A stretch of 64,000 bases of DNA from Harmonia axyridis (Eukaryota; Arthropoda; Insecta; Coleoptera; Coccinellidae), in contig NC_059502.1 of NCBI RefSeq assembly GCF_914767665.1, positions 58,758,031 to 58,822,030 on the forward strand, written 5' to 3'. The position numbers and the translations under genes were made by a program. Below are positions 11,526 through 22,714 of the stretch, in pieces (position 1 is the stretch's first letter; each line of letters starts with the position of its first letter). Below the pieces are notes generated by a model, which saw only the letters and a list, made by a program, of their open reading frames with translations, had not been told where the DNA came from and did no database searches.

Positions 11526-12698
11526 TCATTTTGGTTTCTTCCTTTTTTGTTTACAGAATTAATAGAGTTAATAGAATCAATATTGTATAGCAACTTTTGT
11601 ACCAAATTTCATCCAAATATCTATAATAGTTGTGTCTGAGCAGCGTATAGAAATGACTAATTTTTTAATTCTATTTTTTCCTACAAACATTTCAAAGGTT
11701 TAAAATTGAAAATAAATGAAACATTCCATTGAATGTTGTGACTAGAGACAGAATTTCCCAGTTTAATTCTTCATTTCTCTCTGTTTAGTGTTCAATCAGA
11801 CCTCCCATGAAAGCACATTTCTGACGATGGCGCTCATTTGAGGGATTAGAGAGATAGTCTAATCAGCGAACAACTAAAATGCTCTTAAGGGTCCGCTCAG
11901 TTCGATACTAATTAGAAACAATAATCCTTCAGTACATCCTGAGCCTAGATTTCATTCAGGCGGAATTACTTACAATGGGGTCCTAATTAGTATGAGACCA
12001 ACCCGTAAAACGTGAATTATTGTGGTTGTAGTGTGTGTGTACGCCATGAATATATACGCCTATCGTAAATTCTTTTCATTACTTCGTTACGCAAGTAACA
12101 TTGTTTGACATTGATAACATCTTTTGTGTCATAAAACATACTTGCCTCGGTTATGTAAGTATCTACTCGTATATCAGTCTTTCATGAATGGGGTACTTCA
12201 CACCTTAAAAGGCTTCCATATCCTTTTTCATGGTATGCATTTGATGTTTTGATATAGTCGTAAAATGAAATAAAGGAACTCGATTAAACAAAAATTCGAT
12301 ATAGTTTTTCACTTGATTACTGAATTCAATAAACGATATATGCTCGTTTTGTTTCATCATACTTATTATCGAATGAACCTCGAAGGTTTTGATTTATTGC
12401 AATTTGTTCATAACTCAGAGCCAGAGTTCACCTCTGAATATTCGATCTACTTAACATAATGTTTATTATTATACAATTATAACTTATTAAGTTATCAACG
12501 AATTACTACTCACCTTATATTGTAAATTGTGGTGTTTGAAACTTGAATTGGTTCTGAAAGAATATTATAATCATATGTAAATTTATAATCACTGTTAAAC
12601 GAAGACAATTACCCAAAATATTTTCAGTTATGAATAGTGGGGCTGTGTATGATTGAACCTTGTGAAAAAAGCTTTTTTCAGAATCAATATGATAAGTA
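11526..12698. other. No recognised gene, 11.53-12.70 kb
   Basis: AT-rich DNA with nothing recognisable. A less AT-rich patch is present around 11800-12050. Open frames are short and unrecognised. Confidence 0.4.
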
Positions 12699-12805
12699 AA
12701 GGGGGTTTTTTTAGAGCTATAGAACTTTGAATTGCAATAAAACAACGATGGATTATTTATTCGATTGAAATGAATTTTATTTCTCCGCAAGATAATCTTG
12801 TGACA

Positions 12806-13528
12806 TTACATTTTAAATATGATTTCTGGCATATGACCGCCTTGGCTGGCTTGGATGTAGTCCAATCTGGACGTCCAATTTTCGATGACTTTTTCCAACA
12901 TTTGTGGCCGTATATCGGCAATAACACGGCGAATGTAGTCTTCCAAATGGTCAAGGTTTGTGGCTTATCCGCATAGACCAATGACTTTACATAGCCCCAC
13001 AGAAAGTAGTGTAGCGGTGTTAAATCACAAGATCTTGGAGGCCAATTCACAGGTCCAAAACGTGAAATTAGGCGGTCACCAAACGTGCCTTTCAATAAAT
13101 CGATTGTGGCACGAGCTGTGTGACATGTCGAGCCGTCTTGTTGGAACCACAGCTCTTGGACATCATGGTTGTTCAATTCAGGAATAAAAAAGTTAGTAAT
13201 CATGCCTCTATACCGATCCCCATTGACTGTAACGTTCTGGCCATCATCGTTTTTGAAGAAGTACGGACCAATGATTCCACCAGCCCATAAAGCACACCAA
13301 ACAGTCAGTTTTTCTGGATGTAACGGTGTTTCGACATGCACTTGAGGATTAGCTTCACTCCAAATGCGGCAGTTTTGTCTGTTGACGTAGCCATTCAACC
13401 AGAAGTGCGCTTCATCGCTAAACAAAATAAAATGGACGTAGTGCGCGATACGTATTCCGCACAGAACCATTATTTCCGAAATAAAATTGCACTATTTGCA
13501 AGCGTTGTTCAGGCATGAGTCTATTCAT
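12806..13528 (-). pseudogene. Family A transposase remnant (copy 3)
   Basis: The N-terminal stub is followed, out of frame, by a long catalytic reading frame (open region 12757-13470). The first Asp is intact in FSDEAHFW and the second in WFQQDGSTCHTA. The third catalytic Asp is replaced by His (TPLHYFLWG), which would abolish catalysis. A one-base loss after KPQTL then shifts the frame, so the last 70-odd residues of the open frame are not transposase. Dead on several counts. Confidence 0.85.
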
Positions 13529-13529
13529 G

Positions 13530-13793
13530 ATGAAAATTTTCAACAGGGTTAACTTTGTTTAGAACATTTGTTTTGTTGTACTTATATTGTATTTGTTTTA
13601 TCTAAACTCATTGGTAGTTGTTTTTTTGGAGTTTATGATTGTTATATTATTCCCCCACGAACAAGTATATACTTTTGTGGGTTATAATTTGTTTATTGAT
13701 GCGTACCTTACAAATTGATTGTATTTCAGAAACTGTTTTTTGTTATATTTTTTCTGCTTCAATAAACTTATTTATTATTATTATTAAAAAAAA
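13530..13793 (+). mobile_element. Putative 3' end of a non-LTR retrotransposon, inserted in family A copy 3
   Basis: About 260 bp interrupts an otherwise well-conserved stretch of family A between the start-codon region and the 5' TIR. The right side ends in CAATAAACTT (a poly-A signal motif), a TTATTATTATTATT run and nine A residues, as expected for target-primed reverse transcription of a 3' end. A hairpin lies at 13653-13681, around CAAGTATATACTT. Target-site duplication around GAAAATT is plausible but blurred by the A-run. It could also be a SINE or processed transcript. Confidence 0.6.
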
Positions 13794-14005
13794 AATTGCC
13801 GAACCAAACTGAGAATAAATCACTTAACATCTGTTAAATCGGTCGCCTTCTTGAAAAGTAATGCCAACTTAAAGTTATATACCTCGAAAAAAAGCACCCG
13901 TTCTAATAACTGTCTTCATTAAAAAAAAAACAAAATTCTGTAATCATTTCCAAATATAAGGCATTCGGTGTCACATGAACAATGATGGATTAAAGAAATT
14001 ATTCC

Positions 14006-14560
14006 TATACAGGGTGTTCCTCTCGGGATTCCTTGGATAATTAGCAGAAAAATTCTATAAACATGGGCCTGCAAACGCTTTGTTTTCGAGTAAATCGAAT
14101 CTTCATTAATCTTCGCTACAGATTCGATAATTAAGTAGCAAAATTTATAATCATTTTATTTATCACAGCTTACTAATTGGATCTTCATGATAATTTGGAT
14201 TTTCCTGGGGATTGAAATTTTTTTCTCGAAATTGATAGCAGATACGGTAAACTAAAAGAAACCTGCAAAAAGTCTAGTACTGGACTAAAGTTTCTTTTTG
14301 ATTTTTTCTAAACTTTCTGTGGTTCACCAAAAAACGTTCTGGAGGAAAGAAGCCGGCACTGTTCCAGAAAAAAATATTACCCTGTAGATTTGCATTCAAA
14401 ATTAGAATTTCACATGATGAACACATTGAATTTCAATATCTAAAACGTATTCAAGTTGAATATCTTGTGAAGGCAAGGTGAAAAAAAACTTGAAAAAATC
14501 AAACTTCATTACGCTGTATCCGGAAAACAAAGGAATCTGTCATTTTTGAATTAAGTACTA
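14006..14560 (+). repeat. Family C MITE-like repeat, copy 3 (most complete)
   Basis: This copy shows the family architecture. The left terminus TATACAGGGTGTTCC and about 80 bp following it (ending around GCTTTGTTTTCGAG) are the inverse of the right-end sequence at 2960-3051. The body then matches 8877-9310 reversed, and 2688-2960 directly. The right end is recognisable down to GGAATCTGTCATTTTTG, but its final ACACCCTGTA is lost. It has no open frame. A MITE with long imperfect TIRs is the simplest reading. Confidence 0.7.
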
Positions 14561-15784
14561 TACCTATAGCAACTTTGGAATCATCTGGTAGCTACTTGCA
14601 ATTATCAAAATGGGTTGCCAAATCTGTTTGAAACTGAAAATATGTAAAAAAAAAACCTTTTGGAATCATTGACGCAAACGCGAGATGACTACCAAATGAG
14701 TTTTCTCTCAATCGACCGACAATGAAGTATTATCCAAGCATTTTCCAGCAACATATTTAAATTATAACCTTTTGCGAGTAGCTTAAATTTTTTTTTTTTG
14801 ACATCAAAAAGTTGATGTTGAAACCGTTAGATGTATTTCTGTAATCGACTCATAATGAAAAATTATTTCAAAAAAACTGATAGCTCTCCTACTATCACAC
14901 AACTTGATCTAGTAGATACTATCACAAATGAGTTATATTTTTTTTTTTTTACACATGAACATAAATGTGAATAACAAAACATATCAAAATTCTGCCTTCT
15001 GGGATTGGATTAAACATTGACATTTTCAAACAATTACACAGTATTTCCCTAATAGACCCATAATAAAGCACTATTTCTAGCTTTGTGAGAAATAGGTTAG
15101 TGAATACGACCGCTATCTCTTAGGCTATAATGAAATCCCTTTGAACTGACCAATCGAAATGAACACTAATTGTTCAGCTGCCGCAATTATTTTCAATTAC
15201 GCTGTTCACCGGTCATAAAACTTTCAGTGCGTATACGTTTTTGTTGTTTCTTCCGGAGCAATAAAGTTTTATTTCATTTTTCCTGGTATCAAAGTTGTGC
15301 TAGTTACAGTTCATGTTCAAGTACAAACAAACCAGCGGATATTATCTGGATTGGTAAGATAAATATACGGGGAAATTATCAATGGAATAGTAACGCAATT
15401 GTTGATAATGTGGCAGGTGTATGTGTAGCACAAGAAGCGTCCTTTGATTGCGTTTCATACCTACTCGCACTTTTAAGAATGCGATTATTTCATACTCGAT
15501 AAAATCTTTCGATCTCTTTATCATGTACGCGAAATGTGAAACCACAACCATGTACAGAATTCAAGTAATATGTCTGCAACGAGCAAAAATCATTTGTATT
15601 ATGGAAAACCGAAAATTTTCAGTGCTCAAAATGAAATAACTCTCTGATAGGTATTAGTATAGAATAACGGCATACTATCACTTGAAAATGGAGCATCAAA
15701 TAATTATATAAAATAAGGTAGAACATGTAGAAGAAACTGAACAATTGGTTCGTAATTCACCATCTCATAGAGTACCTTCAAGTA
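14561..15784. other. No recognised gene, 14.56-15.78 kb
   Basis: A 110-codon plus-strand frame lies at 15170-15502 and a 69-codon frame lies opposite it. The longer one is Cys- and Ser-rich at its start, with no recognisable domain, no signal peptide and no clear splice context. I treat it as chance. T-runs at about 14789 and 14940 are simple low-complexity tracts. Confidence 0.4.
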
Positions 15785-15891
15785 AAGGGTTTTCCAATAG
15801 GAGTTTTCATTTGGATATTAAAAAAATCGAGTGTATTTTAGGAGAAATCAATGCATGTCTCTTTCATAACTAAAATAATGGATTTAACATC

Positions 15892-15964
15892 TATATGGTA
15901 GCTCAGTTGGTGGAGCACTGGACTAGTGATTCGGAGGTTGTGGGTTCGAGTCCCGCTCAAGGAG
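15892..15964 (+). tRNA. tRNA-Thr(AGT)-like sequence, probably a pseudogene or SINE head
   Basis: The D-arm, anticodon arm and T-arm all fold. The D-stem is GCTC/GAGC. The anticodon stem CTGGA/TTCGG has the 7-nt loop CTAGTGA, giving anticodon AGT. The variable loop is 5 nt. The T-stem is GTGGG/CCCGC with loop TTCGAGT. The internal Pol III A box (TAGCTCAGTTGG) and B box (GGTTCGAGTCC) are good, and a T6 terminator follows at about 15968-15973. The acceptor stem is poor (TATATGG against TCAAGGA, four or five of seven pairs). That argues against a functional tRNA and for a tRNA pseudogene or tRNA-derived SINE. Confidence 0.6.
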
Positions 15965-15967
15965 GTA

Positions 15968-15973
15968 CTTTTT
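15968..15973 (+). terminator. Pol III oligo-T terminator after the tRNA-like sequence
   Basis: A run of six T residues lies a few bases beyond the tRNA-like 3' end. This is the normal RNA polymerase III stop signal. With the A and B boxes upstream it makes transcription by Pol III possible, though nothing here shows that it happens. Confidence 0.5.
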
Positions 15974-16313
15974 TACGAAATTGAAAAATAGGAAAACCTA
16001 GGTTTTTGTCAACCATACGGGCTGCAGCAGCAATATTCTCAGTTGTTCTTGAGCGTCGCATTCTTCACATCACTAACAGCTCAAATTTTTCCACCAGTTT
16101 CACTATTGTTTGCCAAGAAGGGCTTTAGTTTTGCGAACTGTTTCTGCAAAATTTTCACCCTGTTTGCACATTGTAGTGAATGTTAATTTCAAAGCGTTCT
16201 TGAAGCGTGTATGTTTTAATTTTCAGTAAGTAGTTTTTACTTGTCAAATGATCAAAAGTGATAGCTGCCAAGATAACAGTCTATTCAAAATGAAACCTTA
16301 CTCAAATACCTCT

Positions 16314-17045
16314 TACAGTGTCTGGTATCGTAGATCATAAAACACGATCTTAGCCATCATGAACACAACTAATCTGTGAGAGATATTTGCATGAAATTGG
16401 GTACAAAATCAGTTAACCATGCAGCATCAATCTTATAGCTATGAAAAAAGTCAAACTCTTAATAGTTTCGAATTTTGAATTTTTTTTATTTCGGAAATGG
16501 AAAAGAATTAACCTTCAGTTAAAACCCAGATACGTCCTATTTTTATATGATGAATTTTCTAACTATCCATTTGTGAGTTCGCGTAATTTCAAGAATTCTG
16601 GGAGCTAGCGAAAATAGGTCGATAAGTTCATTTTTAGATCGATGAGTATGATGCATATTCTGATTTAATTTGCAATTATCAACAAATGCTACCAGAAAGT
16701 GCTTTATGCTATAAATCTTAAGGAAACCTTGTTATTACATAGTAGAATTCAGCAGAAGGATTTTATAGGTCAGCTTAGATTAGAGTGCAATCACTTCTCC
16801 ACTCTAAACGTAACATAGAAGTATTTTATCTTAGAATTGAAATCGAAACAGTATCGGTTCAATTTATTCACCATAAGGTTCTAATGACGTCTTTATTTTT
16901 TTTTCGATATACCGCCCCGCTTTGTGTGCTATTGTGAGAGACAGCTGCTTCTACTTTTTGTCTGGATGGCGTATTCGCTTTCAGCCTGATATCGAATATC
17001 TTCGAACGTTTTTCAAATCAGTGATCTGATTGGAATAGTTATTTA
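16314..17045. other. No recognised gene, 16.31-17.05 kb
   Basis: AT-rich DNA with no open frame above 60 codons and no repeat that I can match in the window. Confidence 0.4.
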
Positions 17046-17164
17046 TAATACAAGTGCAGAAGGCATTGATATTCTTCCACGAGTTCAAAATTCAAAAACG
17101 AGCCACGAAGTGGCGAGTTTTGGAATGAACGAGTGGTAGAATGAGCCTTCTGTACGAGTATTAT
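17046..17164. repeat. Nested inverted-repeat hairpin M
   Basis: Outer arms at about 17046-17087 and 17127-17164 are imperfect reverse complements (ATAATAC...GCAGAAGGC and GCCTTCTGTAC...GTATTAT). Inside them is a second, better-conserved hairpin reading AAAACGAGCCAC, GAA, GTGGCGAGTTTT. It is a compact structured element of about 120 bp. The 82-codon plus-strand frame that follows (17258-17506) has no recognisable domain, and I cannot connect it to the hairpin. Confidence 0.7.
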
Positions 17165-18470
17165 ACATTATTTTCTCTAATTCATTGCATTTTCATTGAA
17201 ATTAATGAAATATTTCCATAAATATATTTTAGTGATTTTTGCATTGAAAAATGTTGGTTGGCAGAACTGATTTCTTTAAGGCAAATTGATGAATTGACAG
17301 ATAAAGCCGTGGCGGAAAGTTCGGAGTACCAACATAGAATAATAAAATATAACCATGAAAACTGTGCGTTTCTGATATATTCTCGCACGATTTTGTTCTA
17401 CAAGATGTGGAAGAATGAACGGAATAACCACAGAATTAGAGAAAAAAATATTCTATTCATGACTATAGAAAAGATATTTGTTTTTGATGGAACTGTTGGT
17501 TCATAGGTTGATAGTGTGAAAGGTTCTTAAATATTTGCATCCTTAAAGCGATGTTTTCGAACAAAACTAGTAATCAATCAAACTGAATCTACTTTCTAAT
17601 CCACATGTACATACAATGAATGCAAAAATCATTTGAAATAATGGAAGTACAGTAATTGTGTCTCAGTCGAATAAACACCCTAATTATCTTGTCGGCCAGT
17701 TGCAATTTCATGAACAGAACGAACTTCCATTCTGTTTTTATCTCATCTTCTGCTGATGGTCATTTATCCGCTCAAAGGCTCAACGGTAACTACAAAGCTG
17801 AAGAGAATCAAGATTTCCTGGAATTGCCAGGTATTTTTACCTGGATTTCGTCCATATTGCCCGTGAAATGTGCCATCGAGAGACATATGTTCGAACGGAA
17901 TTCATGGTCTTGGGGTTCGGCATATCAGCTGCTCAACAATTAAATTCTATTTGTGGTCATTCTGCAGCAGGGCCAACTGTGTTGTACTATTAAAATAACC
18001 ACATTGTATGTATGTTTAGTTTAGAATATAGAAAGAAGTGAAATGAAAACAACACTATTTCTGTTTGCGAATCACTCATTCAGAAAAACAACGTTTTTTT
18101 CACATATCGATCAAAACTGGTTATTCTAATTATAGCAGATAAAATTAAATTCACTTTCAAATTTCAGTTTTATTCTCAATAATTACCTAGATAACATTAC
18201 TATATAGAATTATCATCCAGATGAAGAGCTAACAATATTTTCAATTCTGAAAAACGGAATAATTAATTCAAGAAACATATTAAAATTTCGAACGAAGAAT
18301 AGTTATTCTAATATTGTTTTTTTCCTGAGTTGGTTCTGACTATTCCTATGATTCAACTATTGTGTGATAGATCTTAACACTTTCTTACAAAGTCATCAAT
18401 AGTTGCGAATTTTGTTTTTTTTTTAAATTTGCTTTACAATTGATGGTTTTTTTACATACACATACACATG
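17165..18470. other. No recognised gene, 17.17-18.47 kb
   Basis: Contains two unrecognised plus-strand open frames, 17258-17506 (82 codons) and 17656-17943 (95 codons). The second ends in a somewhat less AT-rich stretch but has no identifiable domain or splice context. Neither is called as a gene. Confidence 0.4.
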
Positions 18471-18570
18471 GGCAAAGTAAGGGGAACGGAAAAATCTTAA
18501 CGAAGTTTGTAGTTTTATTTTCCTTTAACCAATTTAAGCAATTATTTTTTAATTTAGCTTGATTCAAACT
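18471..18570 (+). repeat. Dispersed repeat K, copy 1
   Basis: A segment centred on GGGGAACGGAAAAATC and CGAAGTTTGTAGTTTT. It recurs in inverted orientation at about 19140-19215 and 63400-63492, and in direct orientation at 28362-28460. The right edge reads through AGCTTGATTC, as in the 28.4 kb copy. No coding potential and no clear termini. Confidence 0.6.
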
Positions 18571-19139
18571 TTCATTAAATCAATGAAATTGTCTATTATT
18601 ACAATGTTTGGTTCATTATCCGATAGGTTGTACTTTGTAACAATAATGTATTGAGTACTGTTCATTGAAATTATCCGTAGGTAATGTACAACTTTATACA
18701 TCTAATGACAAAGTTCTTCTCACCAATGAATATTTCATTGAAAAAACTAACACTCGTTTTCCGAATCGTGATATTGATGAGTTGATGACCTGGGATTCAT
18801 AATTAAATATCATTATATCGATGAAAAAATAGATTACATCAAGTTGTTTACTGGCAATCTTTAGAACAATGAACAATTTTTTACCAATGTACTGAGATAA
18901 TTCAAAGTGCTGTAATTTCTCCCAAAATTGTGATATCGCAAATCCTAAAAAAAATTAATATTCAGAAAAAAATGAACTCACATTTAAGAGTTCGTTAAGA
19001 TTGTCGTCTGTCTTCTATTCACTCCACAGGAATAAAAACTTACTTTTCATTCTTTTTGTTCACTCCTCTAACAAAAAACAAAGTAAGTGAGGCCTGCATT
19101 TGAACAGTTATGTCTGAGGAATTCAGCAGAAAAATACTT
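18571..19139. other. No recognised gene, 18.57-19.14 kb
   Basis: AT-rich spacer between two oppositely oriented K repeats. Open frames are 60-77 codons and unrecognised. Confidence 0.35.
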
Positions 19140-19215
19140 GTTAAAATCGCAAAGAGTTCAAGAGGAATGAAATACAAACTTCGTTGAGATTCTGTCCCTT
19201 CCCCTAATTTTACTA
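19140..19215 (-). repeat. Dispersed repeat K, copy 2
   Basis: Inverted relative to copy 1. It contains ACAAACTTCGTTGAGATTCTG, with CAAAGAGTTCAAGAGGAA upstream. It is most similar to the 63.4 kb copy, which has the same AGAGTTCAAGAG block. Confidence 0.6.
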
Positions 19216-19830
19216 GTGTATATTTTTGTTCATGCCAATATTGTGCTACACTTAATGTAAATTTTGTCAGCATGATACACTATTTTCGAATAATTAGCGA
19301 AAATGATGTAGACATTACATACTTCTATATATTATAATTTTTGGTTTATTATTTCCCTGCAATTTAGTGAATGAGATGGAATGGCTGAATGAAAGAACCA
19401 CAACAAATTTCACTCAAAGATTTTCGAAAATAAAAATTTAAATATCTAATAGTTAGCCTTTATGAGCACCTGAAAACGACTACAGCTAAGCGCATAGATT
19501 ATATAACTCATGTTTTGATGAACCAATAGAATCCGTGAATTTACCCTCGACTACGTTGTATAATCGTTTTGGTGTTTCACCTTCTGCCATATTGTTATCA
19601 TTTCCATAGTAACATTCTTTAACGTTCCCCAAAAAAATAAAGTCAAGCTCAGTGAAATATCATTGAATTATCAAAATGCAGCGCTTTGGTTATGGTTATT
19701 GAAAGTATTCGTTATAATATCGTAACGAATACCAACTCGAGCATAGACAATATATTTCGATTATTCGAACCACTCGAGCTGCGCTCTCGAGATGTTTCGC
19801 GGACTACCTCTCGTGACTCGGTGTATAATA
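19216..19830. other. No recognised gene, 19.22-19.83 kb
   Basis: AT-rich DNA immediately upstream of a family A insertion. I see nothing recognisable. Confidence 0.35.
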
Positions 19831-20705
19831 ACGGGTGTTTTTTCCGAGGTATATAACTTTAAGTTGGCATTACTGTTCAAGACAGCGACCGATTTAACAG
19901 CTCTCAAGTGATTTGTTCTCAGTTTGGTTTGGCAATTCATCATGAATAGACTCACGCCTGAACAACGCTTGCAAATAGTGCAATTTTATTTAGAAAATAA
20001 TAGTTCTGTGCGGAATACGTATCGCGCACTACGTCCATTTTATTTTGTTTAGCAATGAAGCGCACTTCTGGTTGAATGGCTACGTCAACAAACAAAACTG
20101 CCGCATTTGGAGTGAAGCTAATCTTCAAGTGTATGTCGGAACACCGTTATATTCAGAAAAACTAACTGTTTGGTGCGCTTTATGGTCTGGTGGAATCATT
20201 GGTCGATACTTCTTCAAAAACGATGATGGCCAGAACGTTACAGTCAATGGTGATCGGTATAGAACTATGATTACTAACTTTTTCATTCCTGAATTGAACA
20301 ACCATGATGTCCAGGAGCTGTGGTTCCAACAAGACGGCGCAACATGTCACACAGCTCGTGCCACAATCGATTTATTGAAAGACACTTTTGGTGACCGCCT
20401 AATTTCACGTTTTGGACCTGTGAATTGGTCTCCAGATCTTGTAATTTAACACCGCTAGACTACTTTCTATGGGATATGTAAAGTCATTGGTCTATGCGGA
20501 TAAGCCACAAACCCTTGACCATTTGGAAGACAACATTCGCCGTGTTATTGTTGGAAAAAGTAATCGAAATCGAAATGCCAGAAATCATATTTAAAATGTA
20601 TTGCCACAAGATTATCTTACGGATAAATAAAATTCATGTCAATCGAATAATCCATCGTTGTTTTATTACAATTTGAAGTTCTATAGCTCTAAAAAAAACA
20701 CCCTT
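19831..20705 (+). mobile_element. Family A copy 4
   Basis: TA at 19829-19830 precedes ACGGGTGTTTTTTCCGAGG, and CACCCTT is followed by TA at 20706-20707. The longer-form recurrent internal deletion is present. Additional small deletions lie in the 3' third, around 20440-20570, so the copy is about 60 bp shorter than its best relatives. Confidence 0.92.
19942..20602 (+). pseudogene. Family A transposase remnant (copy 4)
   Basis: The N-terminal stub reads in frame for about 36 codons, then stops at the deletion junction. The catalytic frame (open from 20045) starts FSNEAHFW, so the first catalytic Asp is replaced by Asn. The second is intact (WFQQDGATCHTA). The frame breaks at NWSPDL, before the third Asp, by loss of bases next to GATCTTG. 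A further deletion removes most of the IRPQMLEKV segment, and the usual stop TAA has become TAT. Inactive. Confidence 0.85.
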
Positions 20706-21691
20706 TAGAATATTGTCTATGTGTTTGTGATATTATAACGGAATATACAACAATAATCGGTTACTATAGTACTTCGATTTTGATCCTTCAGCTTGGAAAG
20801 CCGATCAATATCAGAATATAAATTAAATTAAGATTCGAAAAATTTATTTCTCGAAAATTATAAAATCTCTTAGGTATAGATTGTAAATATCTAATGATTT
20901 GATAATCATAAATACTGAGAGTTTATGGCAAATTCCATACGATATTAAATCTGCTTCTGTGGTAAGTTGAGTAAGTAGCAATAATAATCCACAAGGTCGA
21001 ATACGTTACGTTTTTTATATTGTTTTCGTTCTGTTTCAGTCGTTATAGTGTATAGTCCATAAAATTCATTACAACAATATTGAAAAGTTTTTCAGCATTA
21101 CAAAATTTCAATATCATTCGAACTCAAATATACCAAGAAATTTTTGTTGCATAATTCAACAATACACCTAGTAGGGGCCACAGATGTTACATTATACCGT
21201 CCGGTGTCCAGCATATACCTGAACAAAAGGGCCCAGATAGTGAAATATGTGTTACTGTGCTGAATTAAGGAAGGGCTAGTAAATGTCGAACTTAACGACG
21301 ATTAAGGCATATCTGACCGTATATCAAATTAATGATTTTCTCCAGCCCTTTTACAAAGAGCGTCCTCATTCTAGTTAGGTTAGGGGAAATAATGTTGATT
21401 AATATTTCCAACCCCTGTATGTGGAGGAGTGTTAATTTAACTAAAATAAATGTTTCCGTAACCCATCGAAAAAAATTTATTGCCTTTTCTATTGTGAACT
21501 TTGCTGGAATCATTTCTGATCAATCTTATTGAATGAGCATTTGTATGATTTATATGAAGATGATTTGAGTGGAAGATATTTATATCTACAAATTGATATA
21601 CCTAATAATATTAATAATAGATAATTATAAGCTATTAAGCTATTGAGAATCGTCTTGTCAAAAAAGATATACCTACACTTATTATCTTATA
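20706..21691. other. No recognised gene, 20.71-21.69 kb
   Basis: AT-rich DNA between two family A copies. Complementary open frames of 66 and 73 codons lie at 21292-21532. They overlap on opposite strands, and neither is recognisable. Confidence 0.4.
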
Positions 21692-22611
21692 AAGGGTGTT
21701 TTTTTTTCAGAGCTATAGAATTTTAAATTGCAATAAAACAACGATGGATTATTCGATTGGCATGAATTTTATTTATCCGCAAGATAATCTTGTGGCATTA
21801 CATTTTGAATATGATTTCTGGCAGATGACCGCCACAGCTGGCTCGGATGTAGTCCAATCTGGACGTCCAATTTTCGATGACTTTTTCCAACATTTATGGC
21901 CGTATATCGGCAATAACACGGCGAATGTTGTCTTCCAAATGGTCAAGGGTTTGTGGCTTATCCGCATAGACCAATGACTTTACATAGCCCCACAGAAAGT
22001 AGTCTGGCGGTGTTAAATCACAAGTTCTTGGAGGCCAATTCACAGGTCCAAAACGTGAAATTAGGCGGTCACCAAACGTGTCTTTCAATAAATCGATTGT
22101 GGCACGAGCTGTGTGACATGTTGCGCCGTCTTGTTGGAACCATAGCTCCTAGACATCATGGTTGTTCAATTCAGGAATGAAAAAGTTAGTAATTATGGCT
22201 CTATACCGATCACCATGGACTGTAACGTCCTGGCCATCATCGTTTTTGAAGAAGTACGGACCAATGATTCCACCAGCCCATAAAGCGCATCAAACAGTCA
22301 GTTTTTCTGAATGTAACGGTGTTTCGACATACACTTGAGGATTAGCTTCACTCCAAATGCGGCAGTTTTGTTTGTTGACGTAGCCATTCAACCAGAAGTG
22401 CGCTTCATCGCTAAATAAAATTCGCTTATGAAAATCGGGAACAACGGCAATCTCATTTTGGGCGCATTTGCAAGCCTTGTTCAGGCGTGAGTCCATTCAT
22501 GATGAATTGCCAAACCAAACTGGGAATAAATCACTTGACAGCTGTTAAATCGGTCTCTATCTTGAACAGTAATGCCAACTTAAAGTTATATACCTCGAAA
22601 AAAACACCCAT
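21692..22611 (-). mobile_element. Family A copy 5, second deletion class
   Basis: TA at 21690-21691 precedes AAGGGTGTTTTTTTTTCAG (3' end of the element). The right (5') end is CACCCAT followed by TA at 22612-22613. Its internal deletion differs from most copies. It retains codons for AQNEIAVVPDFHKRILFSDEA but has lost everything from the first eight or so codons of the N-terminal stub up to that point. Only the copy at 33.8 kb keeps the same retained block. Confidence 0.92.
21798..22500 (-). pseudogene. Family A transposase remnant (copy 5)
   Basis: Read from the right, a short start region runs through the junction AAATGCGCCCAAAATGAG into NEIAVVPDFHKRILFSDEAHFW. The first open stretch ends at a TGG-to-TGA stop after KLTV. 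A second stop replaces the Gln codon of VQELW. The third catalytic motif reads TPPDYFLWG, with Asp intact. This copy shows part of the sequence that lies upstream of FSDEAHFW in an undeleted parent. Confidence 0.85.
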
Positions 22612-22714
22612 TAAAAAGTCTGGAAGACTATATGTTGAAACAAAAACTGTCTTTTCTTCAAATAGTTATCTTGAATCTTTTAGTATTGGATGGAAGATTC
22701 TTATATCACAGGTT

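Larger units (their letters stand above)
12699..13902 (-). mobile_element. Family A copy 3, carrying a retroposed insertion
   Basis: The 3' end lies at the left (TA at 12697-12698, then AAGGGGG and a T-run). The 5' end lies at the right (CACCCGTT near 13902). The recurrent internal deletion is present in the longer form, reading TTTAGCGATGAAGCG on the minus strand right after CGTCCATTTTATTTTG. The copy is longer than its relatives because about 260 bp has been inserted at 13530-13793, immediately upstream of the transposase start. Confidence 0.9.
15785..16313 (-). mobile_element. Family B deletion derivative (MITE-like), relic 2
   Basis: The left end GGGTTTTCCAATAGGAG and the inverse of the right end (AGAGGTATTTGAG...GGTTTCATTTTGAATAG) match the family B TIRs seen at 30661 and 46795. 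The right half, at about 16000-16313, is the 5' region of family B in reverse orientation, with landmarks GGGCTGCAGCAGCAATATT and CCACCAGTTTCACTATTG. The transposase catalytic region is absent. A tRNA-like sequence lies between the two ends. Confidence 0.65.

Noticed and set aside
12770..13187. Plus-strand frames opposite family A copy 3 (FISPQDNLVTLHFKYDFWHMTA and similar)
   Set aside because: Antisense shadows of the element's 3' end, repeated in every copy, without a domain of their own.
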